A DNA stretch of 6,482 nt from JBFHNV01 sp965365655 (lineage in GTDB: Bacteria > Pseudomonadota > Gammaproteobacteria > HK1). This document shows positions 6,418 through 6,482 of the stretch, in pieces. Where the stretch lies: the NCBI GenBank assembly GCA_965365655.1, contig CBDUCN010000294.1, positions 1 through 6,482 on the forward strand, written 5' to 3'. Within the stretch, counting starts at the first letter, position 1, and every line of letters starts with the position of its first letter. The translations under genes and the position numbers were made by a program. The notes under the pieces are model-generated. The model was not told the origin of the DNA. It did no database searches and saw only the letters and a program-made list of their open reading frames with translations.

Positions 6418-6482
6418 ATGCTCACGCTCCTGCCTGCCCGTCTCCGGTGGCTCGCGCTGCCGGGCGTCCTCGCCGCGGCCTC
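6418..6482 (+). CDS. Start of a probable exported protein (signal peptide), cut by window end
   Basis: The first 21 codons from ATG read MLTLLPARLRWLALPGVLAA followed by A. This has arginines followed by a hydrophobic, alanine-rich stretch, as in the start of a Sec signal peptide or a membrane anchor. A GAGAG sequence at 6407-6411 lies 6 bases upstream and can serve as a modest ribosome-binding site. It is transcribed away from the c-di-GMP gene and its start would conflict with the longest reading of that gene. The mature protein lies outside the window, so no function can be given. With so few codons the call itself is tentative. Confidence 0.5.
   Translation, partial: MLTLLPARLRWLALPGVLAAA

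Noticed and set aside
1..6482. Mobile element, phage, CRISPR or toxin-antitoxin content
   Set aside because: No transposase, integrase, spaced direct repeats, small gene pairs or target-site duplications were found, and GC content and codon use look uniform across all genes.

Overview
The window is very GC-rich bacterial chromosome (roughly 70% G+C by eye) with four near-complete or complete protein genes and the first codons of a fifth. The MreB sequence is of the proteobacterial type and GGDEF/EAL multidomain signalling proteins are common there, so a high-GC proteobacterium, probably gamma- or betaproteobacterial, is the likely source; I cannot place it more precisely. No tRNA, rRNA, CRISPR array, insertion sequence or phage gene is visible, and the region looks like ordinary core/housekeeping chromosome.

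Layout: (1) positions 1-1040, minus strand: mreB, the bacterial actin that organises rod-shaped wall growth. It starts at TTG and is cut by the window edge within a few residues of its expected C-terminus. (2) 1041-1256: divergent intergenic region with two strong GC-rich inverted repeats. (3) 1257-2639, plus: a flavin-dependent class I pyridine nucleotide-disulfide oxidoreductase of the mercuric reductase/dihydrolipoamide dehydrogenase superfamily. (4) 2640-2825: GC-rich spacer with a perfect palindrome and a ribosome-binding site. (5) 2826-3632, plus: a classical short-chain dehydrogenase/reductase. (6) 3633-3668: a 36-base convergent gap with a possible bidirectional hairpin. (7) 3669-6299, minus: a soluble PAS-PAS-GAF-GGDEF-EAL protein with intact cyclase, phosphodiesterase and product-inhibition motifs. 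(8) 6300-6417: divergent control region with a 6-bp tandem repeat of about 5.5 copies, an extended -10-like element and a small TTGAC-N4-GTCAC dyad. (9) 6418-6482, plus: the start of a probable exported protein, cut by the window end.

The two redox enzymes lie in the same direction but 186 bases apart, and the second has its own ribosome-binding site, so they may or may not be co-transcribed; nothing ties them to one pathway. The c-di-GMP protein is transcribed away from the exported-protein gene, so the two may share a control region. I see no evidence for a novel multi-gene system; the most unusual item is the hexamer repeat inside the 6300-6417 divergent region.
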